Assembly (NCBI RefSeq): GCF_000238055.2
Contig: NZ_KE148312.1
Location: forward strand, 1,174,501-1,238,500
Length of the DNA: 64,000 nt
Reading direction: 5' to 3'
DNA from: Oribacterium parvum ACB1
GTDB lineage: Bacteria; Bacillota; Clostridia; Lachnospirales; Lachnospiraceae
In this document: one piece after another, positions 8,088-16,346 of the stretch
Numbering within the stretch: position 1 is the stretch's first letter
Layout: every line of letters starts with the position of its first letter
Notes under the pieces: model-generated
Databases searched by the model: none
What the model was told of the DNA's origin: nothing
Seen by the model: only the letters and a program-made list of their open reading frames with translations
Position numbers and translations under genes: made by a program

Positions 8088-8787
8088 CTTGACTCGGAAA
8101 AAAATTGTCTTCATTATTGTAGAAGGTCCATCGGATGATGAAGCCCTTGGGGTAATCTTTAGCCGTGCTTTCGATAAAAATGCTGTTTATGTGGAAGTGA
8201 TGCATGGAGATATCACCAGTGTAAAAGGAAATCACAGTGGAAATATTGTAGGAAAAGTTGGAGATTTACTGAAACAATATGCGAAGTCCAATCACTACAG
8301 TAAAAGTGATTTTCTGGAAGTGATTCATATTATGGATACGGATGGCGCATTTATTTCCGATGAAAATGTGGTAGAAGATCATAGCCTTAGAACTTTGCAA
8401 TACAGCTTGTCGGAGATTCGTTGTAAAGATGCCGCCTTAATTCGCAGTCGAAATAAGCAAAAAAGTGAAAATATGGATAAGCTGAGCAGACAAAGTCAAG
8501 TTTGGGATTCCGTTCCTTATCGATGCTATTATATGTCTTCTAACTTAGACCATGTCTTACACAATCTCTTAAACTGTTCCTCGGAGGATAAGGAGAGAAA
8601 TGCTTTTCTCTTTGCTAAAAAATATAAAAATGCTCTAGGAGAATTTCTGCAATTTCTTTGCGAATCGGATTTTTCCGTAAACACAAGCTACAGGGAGTCC
8701 TGGGATTTTATTAAAGAAGGACTGCACTCTTTGGAAAGACATAGTAATCTCGGACTTTGTTTTAAAGAAATTAGAAGAGGAGAATGA
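8080..8787 (+). CDS. TOPRIM-like nuclease/effector partner of the ATPase
   Basis: 235 residues. It begins with GTG overlapping the ATPase stop codon, preceded by GAGAGGCGG. The N terminus has a TOPRIM-type glutamate in IIVEGPSDDEAL (E15) and an Asp-x-Asp in HIMDTDGAF (D86, D88), the two metal-binding motifs of TOPRIM nucleases and OLD-type proteins. The remaining C-terminal part (YMSSNLDHVLHNLL and onward) is not recognised. Coupling by overlap to an ABC-type ATPase is the layout of PARIS, AbiL and class 2 OLD-like pairs, but the protein does not match AriB or RloB as I know them. It could be an anti-phage effector or a nucleic-acid maintenance factor. Confidence 0.7.
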   Translation: MSSLTRKKIVFIIVEGPSDDEALGVIFSRAFDKNAVYVEVMHGDITSVKGNHSGNIVGKVGDLLKQYAKSNHYSKSDFLEVIHIMDTDGAFISDENVVEDHSLRTLQYSLSEIRCKDAALIRSRNKQKSENMDKLSRQSQVWDSVPYRCYYMSSNLDHVLHNLLNCSSEDKERNAFLFAKKYKNALGEFLQFLCESDFSVNTSYRESWDFIKEGLHSLERHSNLGLCFKEIRRGE

Positions 8788-8823
8788 AGGGGAAATGTCC
8801 GAAATTATTTCCGTAAAGTTAAT

Positions 8824-8852
8824 TTGACAGCCCCTTTCTTTTTGTTTATAGT
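8824..8852 (+). promoter_or_regulatory. Sigma-A promoter of prfA
   Basis: TTGACA at 8824-8829 and TATAGT at 8847-8852 with a 17-bp spacer, in the gap before prfA. The bases after the -35 (ACAGCCCCTTT) match the right arm end of family B palindromes, so this may be a promoter made from a repeat remnant. Confidence 0.7.
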
Positions 8853-8986
8853 CTCTGTGGTTAAAAGTCTGATGAGATGATGAAGAAAGCTGTTTTTGAG
8901 CTGAGAGGCTACAGTGCGAAGCGATAGAACAGGAATTTTTTAAAATAGACGCCTGAAAAGAGCAAAGTTTTCAGAAAGAGGACAAA

Positions 8987-10063
8987 ATGTTTGAGAATTT
9001 AGAAGAAGTAAAAAAGCACTATGAGGAAATCATGGAGAATCTCACGATTCCCGAGGTGGTTTCCGATATCAACCAATATAAGAAGCTGATTTTAGAGCAG
9101 AGTAACTTAGAGCCCGTTTATAAAGCCTATATCGCTTTCCGAAAGGCGGAGGAAAGCGAGAAAGATGCCCTTTTAATTTTGGATAATGAAAAGGACAAGG
9201 ACTTAATCGAGATGGCGAAGGAAGAGCTTTCCACGGCGAAAGAAGATCAGGAGCGCCTTACGAAGGAAATTCAGCTCCTATTGCTCCCGAAGGATGAAAA
9301 TGACGACAAGAATATCGTTATGGAAATCCGCGGAGGTGCCGGCGGAGAAGAGGCGGCTCTTTTTGCAGGCTCTTTATACAGAATGTATACCAGCTATGCG
9401 GAAAAAAGAGGCTGGAAAACGGAGCTCGTTTCCTTTAATGAAACGGGACTTGGCGGACTGAAGGAAGTCGTATTTATCGTAAACGGACAGGGAGCATACT
9501 CGAGACTCAAATACGAGTCCGGCGTACATCGCGTACAGAGAGTTCCGGAAACGGAGAGCGGCGGAAGAATTCATACCTCGACTGCAACGGTGGCCGTTAT
9601 GCCGGAAGTGGAAGATGTGGAGGTGGAAATCAATCCTGCCGATGTCAAGATGGAGGTTTTCCGTTCTTCCGGTGCCGGCGGACAGCACATCAATAAAACC
9701 TCATCTGCAGTGCGCCTTATCCATGTTCCTACCGGAATGGTTGCGGAGTGTCAGGAAGAGCGTTCTCAGGTACAAAACAGAGAAAAAGCAATGCGTCTTC
9801 TTCGTGCAAGACTCTATGAGATTGAGCTGGAGAAGCAGCAGAAGGAAAATGCGGAAGAAAAGCGCTCGCAGCTCGGAACCGGAGATCGTTCGGAGAAGAT
9901 TCGTACCTATAACTTCCCGCAGGGAAGAGTAACGGATCATCGCATTAAACTTACCCTTTACAATATGGACGCCGTTTTGGGCGGTGACCTGGACCTTGTG
10001 ATTGATCCTCTCATTACCGAAGATCAGGCGGAGAAGCTGGCAAGACTGGAAGAGAATGCATAA
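8987..10063 (+). CDS. prfA: Peptide chain release factor 1
   Basis: 358 residues, full length for RF1. It ends translation at UAA and UAG. The codon-recognition tripeptide appears as PET (PxT type) in RVPETESGGRIHTS near residue 185. The catalytic GGQ is in SSGAGGQHINKTSSAV near residue 232, where PrmC methylates the glutamine. The N-terminal helical part and the GGAGGEEAALFAG motif are intact. RF2 would carry SPF instead, so the assignment to RF1 is firm. The usual partner prmC is not adjacent. It has its own promoter 130 bp upstream. Confidence 0.97.
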   Translation: MFENLEEVKKHYEEIMENLTIPEVVSDINQYKKLILEQSNLEPVYKAYIAFRKAEESEKDALLILDNEKDKDLIEMAKEELSTAKEDQERLTKEIQLLLLPKDENDDKNIVMEIRGGAGGEEAALFAGSLYRMYTSYAEKRGWKTELVSFNETGLGGLKEVVFIVNGQGAYSRLKYESGVHRVQRVPETESGGRIHTSTATVAVMPEVEDVEVEINPADVKMEVFRSSGAGGQHINKTSSAVRLIHVPTGMVAECQEERSQVQNREKAMRLLRARLYEIELEKQQKENAEEKRSQLGTGDRSEKIRTYNFPQGRVTDHRIKLTLYNMDAVLGGDLDLVIDPLITEDQAEKLARLEENA

Positions 10064-10081
10064 AGCCGAAAAGGGGTTCAA

Positions 10082-10195
10082 ATGAGCGGAACGGAAAGAA
10101 ACGAGAAGTTCCCGGAGAATGCTTGCGGTAAATGTGCAAGAAAGCCTTACAAATGTATGGAGATTCCTGTGAAAGCCTTGCAAGGAAAGAAATAA
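10082..10195 (+). CDS. Candidate 37-residue cysteine-containing small protein
   Basis: A short frame starting at ATG 10082, with AGGGG at the normal distance upstream, lies 18 bp after prfA. It encodes 37 residues, with three cysteines in CGKCARKPYKC. The spacing CxxCx6C could bind zinc or be redox active, but three cysteines is an incomplete set and I recognise no family. It could be co-transcribed with prfA. Chance is a fair alternative for such a short frame. Confidence 0.4.
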   Translation: MSGTERNEKFPENACGKCARKPYKCMEIPVKALQGKK

Positions 10196-10277
10196 GGGAT
10201 AGAATCAAATAGAAATATATCTATTTATGAAATGGAAAGTTAAACCAAAATCCAAATAGAGTTAAAGCAGAGGGAAA

Positions 10278-12017
10278 ATGGAAAAGAGAGACTATTCAGA
10301 TCTGAGAACACGCGGACGAAAGAGAGCAAGAAGGGAGGGACGGAGTATCCTTCCTTTCTTTCTTATCTTATTTGCTTTTTTATTGGCGATTGCCGGTTTT
10401 GGTGCATATTACTATGTGAAAAAATATATGCCGACGAAGGAAAGAGCAGACTTAAACAGCTATTTTTCCGTCTCGGGAGATAACGTAGAGATATATCTGA
10501 ATCATGAGAAGGTAAAGGATGGAGAACAGCTGACACTGGGCAGGATGCGGGACGGAGAAGTGTATCTACCCTATGGCTTTGTAGTGAAGAACCTCAATAT
10601 CCGCTTTTACTATGACGATACGGAGAAGAACCTTCGCTATGCGCTTCCGGATAAGCTCCTTCTTTTTACCGACGGAGAAAAGGGGGAGGACGGGAAAGTG
10701 GATTTCTTTACCGAGGGAAAGAGCATTTTCATAAGTCTGTCTCTTATTGAAAAGCATACTGCGGTTTTAAATCGCAGCTATACGGATACGGAGCATAAGC
10801 GTGTATTTTTGGAAAATGAATTTAAGCCTGCCACAGTAGCAAGCCTTAAGAAAAAAGAGGCGGTTCGTGTGCAAGGTGGGGTTAAAAGTCCGATCCTTAC
10901 CGATTTGGAAGAGGGAGCTAAGGTGATTATCCTCGAAAAAATGGAGAAGTGGTCCAAGGTGGAGACGGAGGACGGCTTTATCGGTTATCTTCGAAACAGT
11001 CGTCTCAATGAGCCCACAAGCGAGGAACGCAGCAGCGATTTTAAGGACCCGGAGTACAGTCATAAAAATCTGGGTGAAGGGACTTATCCGGTGCTTGCTT
11101 TCCACCAGATTACCAATGCGGAGTCCAACCAAGGCTTACAGACACTTCTTCCCAATGCGTCAGGGGTCAATATCCTGGCTCCCACTTGGTATGTGATGAA
11201 GGATGAAGAAGGAAATTTAACTTCCTATAGCGATGCTAGTTATGTGGAGCTTGCCCATAGTACGGGAAGAAAAGTATTTGCCACAGTAAACAACTTTGAT
11301 GCCGGAAAAATCAATCTGAAGACGCTGCTTTCCAATGGAACGAAGCGAACAAAGCTCATTGACGCTTTGATTTCGGATATGAAGGGAAAAGGCATTGACG
11401 GAATCAATGTGGATATTGAGCTTCTTCCGGAGAAAGCGGCACGGGATTATCTTCAGTTTATGCGGGAGCTTTCCATTGCCTGCAGAAAGAATGACCTATA
11501 TTTAAGTGTGGATTGCTATGTTCCTTTCCCCTATAACGCTTACTACAATATTAAAGAATTGGGAACAATCTGCGACTATGTTGTAATTATGTGCTATGAC
11601 GAGCACTATGCAGGCTCGGAAGAAGCCGGTTCGGTATCTTCTCTTTCCTATGTGAGCCGTGGAATCGAAGAGACTGCGGCAGTAATGGACAAGGACAGAA
11701 TCATCATTGCCCTTCCCTTCTATACGAGAGTCTGGATTACCGATAAGTCCGGAAAGCTCCGCTCCGAGGCGCTCTCCATTAAGGCGGCGAAAGAGTGGAT
11801 TACGGAGAAAAATGTTTCTCTTGAATGGCTCAGTGACATCGGTCAGAACTATGGAAGTATTCAGGACGGCGACGAGAAGAAAGAAATCTGGATGGAAGAT
11901 GAGAAATCCATGGAAGAGAAGATGAAGCTTCTTCATGAAAATGGTATTCACGGCGTTGCGGCATGGAAGCTGGGACAGGAGCCGGAGGGATTTTGGTCTA
12001 TCCTTACAGGGGAATAG
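10278..12017 (+). CDS. Membrane-anchored GH18-type glycosidase with SH3 domain
   Basis: 579 residues. A basic N terminus (residues 1-22) precedes one membrane segment at about 24-47, so the rest lies outside the cell. A beta-rich region at about 55-185 resembles the copper-amine-oxidase N-terminal-like domain of clostridial wall proteins (FVVKNLNIRFYYDD). A bacterial SH3 domain follows at about 195-240 (ILEKMEKWSKVETEDGFIGYL), then a GH18 barrel at about 270-575. The catalytic motif reads GIDGINVDIE, near residue 375. The last strand has GVAAWKLGQEPEGFW. The likely role is cleavage of peptidoglycan or another beta-1,4-GlcNAc polymer, as in SleL/YaaH-like enzymes. It is 2 bp from the next gene, so the two are probably co-transcribed. 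Confidence 0.85.
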   Translation: MEKRDYSDLRTRGRKRARREGRSILPFFLILFAFLLAIAGFGAYYYVKKYMPTKERADLNSYFSVSGDNVEIYLNHEKVKDGEQLTLGRMRDGEVYLPYGFVVKNLNIRFYYDDTEKNLRYALPDKLLLFTDGEKGEDGKVDFFTEGKSIFISLSLIEKHTAVLNRSYTDTEHKRVFLENEFKPATVASLKKKEAVRVQGGVKSPILTDLEEGAKVIILEKMEKWSKVETEDGFIGYLRNSRLNEPTSEERSSDFKDPEYSHKNLGEGTYPVLAFHQITNAESNQGLQTLLPNASGVNILAPTWYVMKDEEGNLTSYSDASYVELAHSTGRKVFATVNNFDAGKINLKTLLSNGTKRTKLIDALISDMKGKGIDGINVDIELLPEKAARDYLQFMRELSIACRKNDLYLSVDCYVPFPYNAYYNIKELGTICDYVVIMCYDEHYAGSEEAGSVSSLSYVSRGIEETAAVMDKDRIIIALPFYTRVWITDKSGKLRSEALSIKAAKEWITEKNVSLEWLSDIGQNYGSIQDGDEKKEIWMEDEKSMEEKMKLLHENGIHGVAAWKLGQEPEGFWSILTGE

Positions 12018-12019
12018 TA

Positions 12020-13099
12020 ATGGAAACAAGGATATTTTCGAACAAGGATATCGAGGAAGCGGCGCGGATTCTGAAGACAGGCGGGCTAGTGGCTTTTCCG
12101 ACGGAGACAGTTTACGGTCTTGGAGGAAATGGGCTGGATAAGGAAGCTGCACGAAAAATCTATGCGGCGAAGGGGCGTCCCTCGGACAACCCCTTGATTC
12201 TTCATGTTTCAAAAATGGAAGAAGTGATTCCTCTTGTGGAGAGTGTTCCGGAGAAGGCGAAGCTCCTTATGGACAGCTTCTGGCCCGGACCGCTCACACT
12301 CATTTTAAAAAAATCGGCAATAGTCCCCTTGGAAAGCACGGGGGGCTTAGATACCGTGGCACTCCGCTGCCCGGACAATGCTCTGACTTTAGAGCTGATA
12401 GAAAAGGCAGGGCTTCCTATAGCGGGACCTTCTGCGAACCTTTCCGGAAGTCCGAGTCCGACAGAGGCTTCTCATGTGTACCATGACCTTGCGGGAAGAA
12501 TCGAAGGCATACTCGATGACGGGGCAGTCGGCATCGGAGTAGAGTCCACTATTTTGGATATGAGTACGGAAAGACCCACTCTTTTAAGACCGGGAGCAAT
12601 TACTTTGGAGGATCTTACAGAGGTACTCGGAGAGAAGCCGGACATAGATCCTACCTTACTCGGAAAGAGCATGGAAGACGGTTTTGTACCGAAGGCACCG
12701 GGAATGAAGTATCGCCATTATGCTCCGAAAGCAGAGATGATTTTGTTTCGCACTTTAGAGCATAAGGGCGCGGAAAGTAAGGTTAGAGAAAGTATGGCAA
12801 AGTACCTTGAAGAGGAGAGGGGGGATTCTTTTCAAAAAAAGATAGCCATTCTTTGCGCGGAAGAAACAAAACCCCTCTATCAGGAGATGGCAGAAAAGAA
12901 AAACATCAGACTGAAGATTCTTGGAAGGCGAGAGGATCCTTTATCCATGACACACAATCTTTTTCGGATTTTGCGGGAATGCGATGAAGAAGGGATTAAT
13001 CTGATTCTTTCAGAAAGCTATCCGGAAGAGGGTGTGGGATTTGCTTTGATGAATCGTATGAAAAAAGCGGCAGGACAAAAAATTATTCTGATAAAATAA
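12020..13099 (+). CDS. L-threonylcarbamoyladenylate synthase (Sua5/YwlC type)
   Basis: 359 residues from the ATG at 12020. The open frame reaches back to 11963, but that part lies inside the upstream gene and adds residues unlike the family. The enzyme uses threonine, bicarbonate and ATP to make threonylcarbamoyl-AMP for t6A37 of ANN-decoding tRNAs. The YrdC domain fills residues 1-200: GGLVAFPTETVYGLGGNG, KGRPSDNPLILHV, PGPLTLIL and AGPSANLSGSPSPT. The Sua5 C-terminal domain follows after the linker APGMKYRHYAPKAE. The two-domain form distinguishes it from the short TsaC. It starts 2 bp after the GH18 gene stop, which suggests coupling. Confidence 0.93.
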   Translation: METRIFSNKDIEEAARILKTGGLVAFPTETVYGLGGNGLDKEAARKIYAAKGRPSDNPLILHVSKMEEVIPLVESVPEKAKLLMDSFWPGPLTLILKKSAIVPLESTGGLDTVALRCPDNALTLELIEKAGLPIAGPSANLSGSPSPTEASHVYHDLAGRIEGILDDGAVGIGVESTILDMSTERPTLLRPGAITLEDLTEVLGEKPDIDPTLLGKSMEDGFVPKAPGMKYRHYAPKAEMILFRTLEHKGAESKVRESMAKYLEEERGDSFQKKIAILCAEETKPLYQEMAEKKNIRLKILGRREDPLSMTHNLFRILRECDEEGINLILSESYPEEGVGFALMNRMKKAAGQKIILIK

Positions 13100-13259
13100 A
13101 CAAAAAACTTTTAAATAGTTCATTTTAACTTAGAGTATATGTAAAAATCAATAGCCTATTCAAAAAACTTTTATAGCAAAATCCTCTAGAAAGTCGTAAT
13201 TCATAGGAGTAGAATAATAAAAAAGAATGTAGATTGGCGACCTACAGAAAGAGGTGCCT

Positions 13260-14084
13260 ATGAAAATGAAGAAGGAGGATAGAAACATTCATTTGAAGGA
13301 ACAAATGATGTTTTCAGAGCTGTTAGACCGACTGGAAGAAAGACAAGACAGATTACATATAGATTATGACGAGGAGGAAGGGGCAGCTGAGGGGTTTGGC
13401 AGCCTCTTTTCTGACTTGCAGGAAGATATAACACTTTGTGAAGAAGATTGCCCCGAAAAACGGAGTCCCAGCTTCGACCCGAGTGCTTTGCCAAGAGAAG
13501 GGGAGTTGCTAATCGAAGGGGAGAGACTCTGTCTTCTTGCGATTTCCGAAAAAGATTGTAGGGGGTACTTGGAGGTGGAGTATGACTCCTCCTTTATCAA
13601 AGAAGCATTTACGGATGAAAGCTTTTTAGAGAAAGTTTGGGAGAGCTTCTTTCAGAAAAATAAAGCCTACTATAGTATTTTTGATCTAAACAGTGTCTTT
13701 TTAGGATATTGCGGAATTCGAAATCTCCAGGCAAAGCCTTGGGAACTGTCAATTGCATTAAAAAGAGAGTATCAGGGACAGGGAATCGGACCGGAGAGTT
13801 TACAGCTGTTGATGAAGGCTCTAAAGCGGCGAACAGGAGAGAGGATATTCCGCGGAAGAGTTGATGCGGATAATGAATCTTCCATCAGCATGATGCGGAA
13901 AATAGGGGCAAAGGCGCACGGCATCAGTGAAGTCTTTCTTCGCGGAGAACGTCTTGCCGCCTATGAAAAAAAGAATAAGTATCTGGTGGACGATCGTTTA
14001 AAGGAACTTGCAAAAGAATTTAAAGTGGAACCGCAGGAGCTAATCGGTCATGCCTTAGACTTCTGGATTGAGTTGCCTGCATAA
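13260..14084 (+). CDS. GNAT family N-acetyltransferase
   Basis: 274 residues from the ATG at 13260, chosen because AAGAGG lies 5-6 bases upstream; a GTG two codons earlier is in frame but too close to that site. The first 90 residues are acidic, variable and unrecognised. The GNAT fold occupies about 90-235, with the acetyl-CoA loop REYQGQGIGPESL near 175-187 and the fourth-strand motif DADNESSISMMRKIGAK near 205-220, as in RimJ/RimL-like enzymes. The C-terminal tail (LKELAKEFKVEPQELIGHA) is extra. The acceptor substrate is unknown. A family C terminator-like hairpin and a family B palindrome follow. Confidence 0.8.
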   Translation: MKMKKEDRNIHLKEQMMFSELLDRLEERQDRLHIDYDEEEGAAEGFGSLFSDLQEDITLCEEDCPEKRSPSFDPSALPREGELLIEGERLCLLAISEKDCRGYLEVEYDSSFIKEAFTDESFLEKVWESFFQKNKAYYSIFDLNSVFLGYCGIRNLQAKPWELSIALKREYQGQGIGPESLQLLMKALKRRTGERIFRGRVDADNESSISMMRKIGAKAHGISEVFLRGERLAAYEKKNKYLVDDRLKELAKEFKVEPQELIGHALDFWIELPA

Positions 14085-14101
14085 AAATGAGGATATAAAA
14101 T

Positions 14102-14417
14102 AAAGGGGCTGTAAAAAATTAAAATGATAAATAAATTTTCAGCAATATAGGTCTGAACTTGGGCACGCTCTCGCTAGCTTCGCCTGACTGAGCATGGGCT
14201 CGGTAGCCCATTGCTCACTTTGCTTCACAAAGCAACTTCCTTCGGAAGTTGGTCTTGTACAGGACAACTTTTCTGATGAAAAGTTTGTCCTTACGTAACG
14301 GATACTAAGCGAAAAACTGCGTTTCTCTTGTTTTTCGCAAGTACCGACGGGCTCAGACTACCCCGCATTCAGACCTATATTGCTTAGAAAAATATTTTGA
14401 TTTTTTACAGCCCCTTT
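14102..14417 (+). repeat. Long imperfect palindrome, family B copy 1, with an inserted run of hairpins
   Basis: The left arm AAAGGGGCTGTAAAAAATTA begins at 14102, and the right arm GATTTTTTACAGCCCCTTTT ends near 14417; they are complementary. Next come the paired CAATATAGGTCTGAA / TTCAGACCTATATTG, the conserved ACGCTCTCGCTAGCTTCGCC and the TACTAAGC...GCAAGTA hairpin, then GGGCTCAGACTACCCC. Unlike the other copies, it has about 108 extra bases (14185-14292) made of four hairpins: 14189-14217, 14220-14235, 14234-14250 and 14262-14290. It fills most of the 585-bp gap between the GNAT gene and the hydrogenase regulator; the last 200 bp of that gap hold a terminator and an AT-rich promoter region. 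Confidence 0.88.
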
Positions 14418-14426
14418 TTTAATTCA

Positions 14427-14469
14427 TAACGAGATATCGCGCAAAACCTGCGGTATCTCGTTATTTTTT
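14427..14469 (+). terminator. Terminator-like hairpin (family C unit)
   Basis: TAACGAGATATCGC pairs with GCGGTATCTCGTTA across a 9-base loop and is followed by a run of T. It belongs to the same short-repeat family as the clusters at 2413 and 44300 and would end transcripts coming from the GNAT gene. Confidence 0.75.
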
Positions 14470-14669
14470 CACAAAAAACAAGGTCGGATTTTGTTATAAA
14501 TACGAATACTTATCAATTCTGTAAATATGCTATACTTAGAAAATCAAAGTGTAAATTTTCTTTGGAAATCAAGCCTTTTTTAAAGTGAAGAAGGGAAGCC
14601 GTCTTTGGGGAACTTGTTTTTTAGAAGAATATTGAAGCTTAGACAGACTATGTATAGGAGGCTTAAGAA

Positions 14670-14921
14670 ATGGAACAGGAAAACAGAATTGCCGTAATGG
14701 CGATTATTGTGGAAAATCGGGATTCCGTGGAGGAGTTAAATACGCTTCTTCATGAATACGGAAACTATATCGTGGGAAGAATGGGTTTACCTTACGAGAA
14801 GAAAAATCTGCATATCGTATCGATTGCCTTGGATGCTCCCAATGATACCATTTCCGCACTTGCTGGAAAAATCGGAAACATTTCCGGTATCAGCGTGAAA
14901 ACGGCCTATGCCAGTGTGTAG
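14670..14921 (+). CDS. TM1266-type iron-only hydrogenase system regulator
   Basis: 83 residues with the NikR/ACT-like fold of the TM1266 family (RIAVMAIIVENRDSVEELN, then YGNYIVGRMGLPY and the closing ISGISVKTAYASV). The family is called a putative regulator because it is almost always encoded with [FeFe]-hydrogenase maturation genes; no DNA-binding domain is present and the ligand is unknown. The last 14 bases overlap hydE, so the two are translationally coupled. AGGAGG lies before the ATG. Confidence 0.88.
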   Translation: MEQENRIAVMAIIVENRDSVEELNTLLHEYGNYIVGRMGLPYEKKNLHIVSIALDAPNDTISALAGKIGNISGISVKTAYASV

Positions 14922-16059
14922 AGAGAGCTTTTCTCCGGCGCTTTTTCCGTCTGAGGGTGAGGAAGGATATATTCCGTATTCAGAAGAAAAGGGGAAAAGT
15001 ATTTCCGAACTCTTGCATCTTCTTTCTGAAAAGCATCAACTCAGTCTTTCCGCCTATGAGAAGATTCTTCAGGAGAGGACGGAGGAAGATGAAGAACTCG
15101 CAAGAAGCCTTGCGAAGGAATGCACGGAGAAGCATTACGGAAATGGAGTATATACACGAGGACTCATTGAGCTAACGAATTACTGTAAGAACAATTGCTA
15201 CTACTGCGGAATTCAAAGGGAAAATGCGGAGGTGGAGCGGTATCGTCTTTTTAAAGAGGAGATTCTTTCCTGCTGTGAGGAGGGCTATCGCCTCGGATTT
15301 CGGACCTTTGTAATGCAGGGAGGAGAGGATCCTTATTTTACGGATGAGCGTATTGTGGACATTGTTACGGCAATTCGAGAAGCATACCCTGACTGTGCGA
15401 TAACCCTTTCTATCGGGGAAAAGTCCAGAGAGTCCTATGAGAAATACTATAAGGCGGGGGTGAATCGCTATCTGCTTCGTCACGAAACCGCGGATGAAGA
15501 ACATTATCAGTACCTCCATCCAAAGGAGTTAAGCTGGAAGAGAAGGATGCGTTGCTTGCAGGATTTAAAGGAAATCGGTTTTCAGGTGGGCTGCGGCTTC
15601 ATGGTAGGCTCTCCTCATCAGACGGTAAAGACCTTGGCGAAGGACCTCTACTTTATCCAGGAATTTCAGCCGGATATGTGCGGAATCGGACCATTTATCC
15701 CGCAGCACGCAACAAGATTTGCAAAGGAGAAGGCGGGAAGTCTTAGAGAGACCTTATTTCTTTTAGCACTTCTTCGGCTCATTAAGCCTAATCTCCTTCT
15801 TCCGGCAACAACGGCCCTCGGCACGATTGATGAGCATGGAAGGGAGCTGGGGATTCTTTCCGGGGCCAATGTGCTCATGCCGAATCTCTCACCGACAGAA
15901 GTCAGGAAGAAATATCTCCTTTACGACAATAAAATCTGTACGGGAGATGAGTCTGCACAGTGCAGAGCGGACTTAGAGAAGAAAATGAAAGCAATCGGAG
16001 CGGAACTTTTAGTGGATAGGGGGGATGCGAAAAAAGAGAAAGAGAGCGAAATAGAATAA
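14908..16059 (+). CDS. hydE: [FeFe] hydrogenase H-cluster maturase HydE, radical SAM
   Basis: 383 residues. The radical SAM cluster motif CxxxCxxC is in ELTNYCKNNCYYCGIQ near residue 90. HydE is a radical SAM enzyme that, after HydG, processes the organometallic iron-cysteine synthon on the way to the [2Fe] subcluster. Other family stretches are MQGGEDPYFTDERIV, HETADEEHYQYLHP and VGSPHQTVKTLAKDL. The N terminus is some 25-30 residues longer than usual. The ATG at 14908 overlaps the regulator gene, and no better in-frame start exists before the conserved part. It is the first enzyme gene of a hydE-hydG-hydF run. Confidence 0.95.
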   Translation: MPVCRESFSPALFPSEGEEGYIPYSEEKGKSISELLHLLSEKHQLSLSAYEKILQERTEEDEELARSLAKECTEKHYGNGVYTRGLIELTNYCKNNCYYCGIQRENAEVERYRLFKEEILSCCEEGYRLGFRTFVMQGGEDPYFTDERIVDIVTAIREAYPDCAITLSIGEKSRESYEKYYKAGVNRYLLRHETADEEHYQYLHPKELSWKRRMRCLQDLKEIGFQVGCGFMVGSPHQTVKTLAKDLYFIQEFQPDMCGIGPFIPQHATRFAKEKAGSLRETLFLLALLRLIKPNLLLPATTALGTIDEHGRELGILSGANVLMPNLSPTEVRKKYLLYDNKICTGDESAQCRADLEKKMKAIGAELLVDRGDAKKEKESEIE

Positions 16060-16113
16060 AAAGTAAAAAGAGCAACAAAAAGTAAAAGGAACAATAAAAA
16101 GTAAATGAGCAAC
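16056..16113 (+). repeat. A-rich degenerate tandem repeat after hydE
   Basis: Three units of about 19 bp that begin AAAAAGTAAA and end AGCAAC or ACAAT run from the hydE stop codon onward. The pattern looks like replication slippage. Similar purine-rich repeats follow the stop codons near 4856, 19480 and 26357. Confidence 0.7.
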
Positions 16114-16346
16114 AGACCGCCTTGCTGTGAGCGAGAGAAACAAAAGCAAGTGCAGAAACAAATTATAATATTAAAACAGTCTATTTATTTTATCTGAACG
16201 GAATGGTTCTTTTTTGAATAAAAGTCGAAGGGAATACTTCTTTTTTCGTTAGAAGGATTTACTGCGACAATGAGGGAAAGAGAGGAATTGTGGCAGATTT
16301 CCTCATTAAATTCAAAAAGATCTTCGGACCGAAAGAAGGGAGCATC

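Noticed and set aside
16290-16346. Earlier GTG start for hydG
   Set aside because: It would add 19 residues not typical of HydG; the ATG at 16347 has the better ribosome site and family length.
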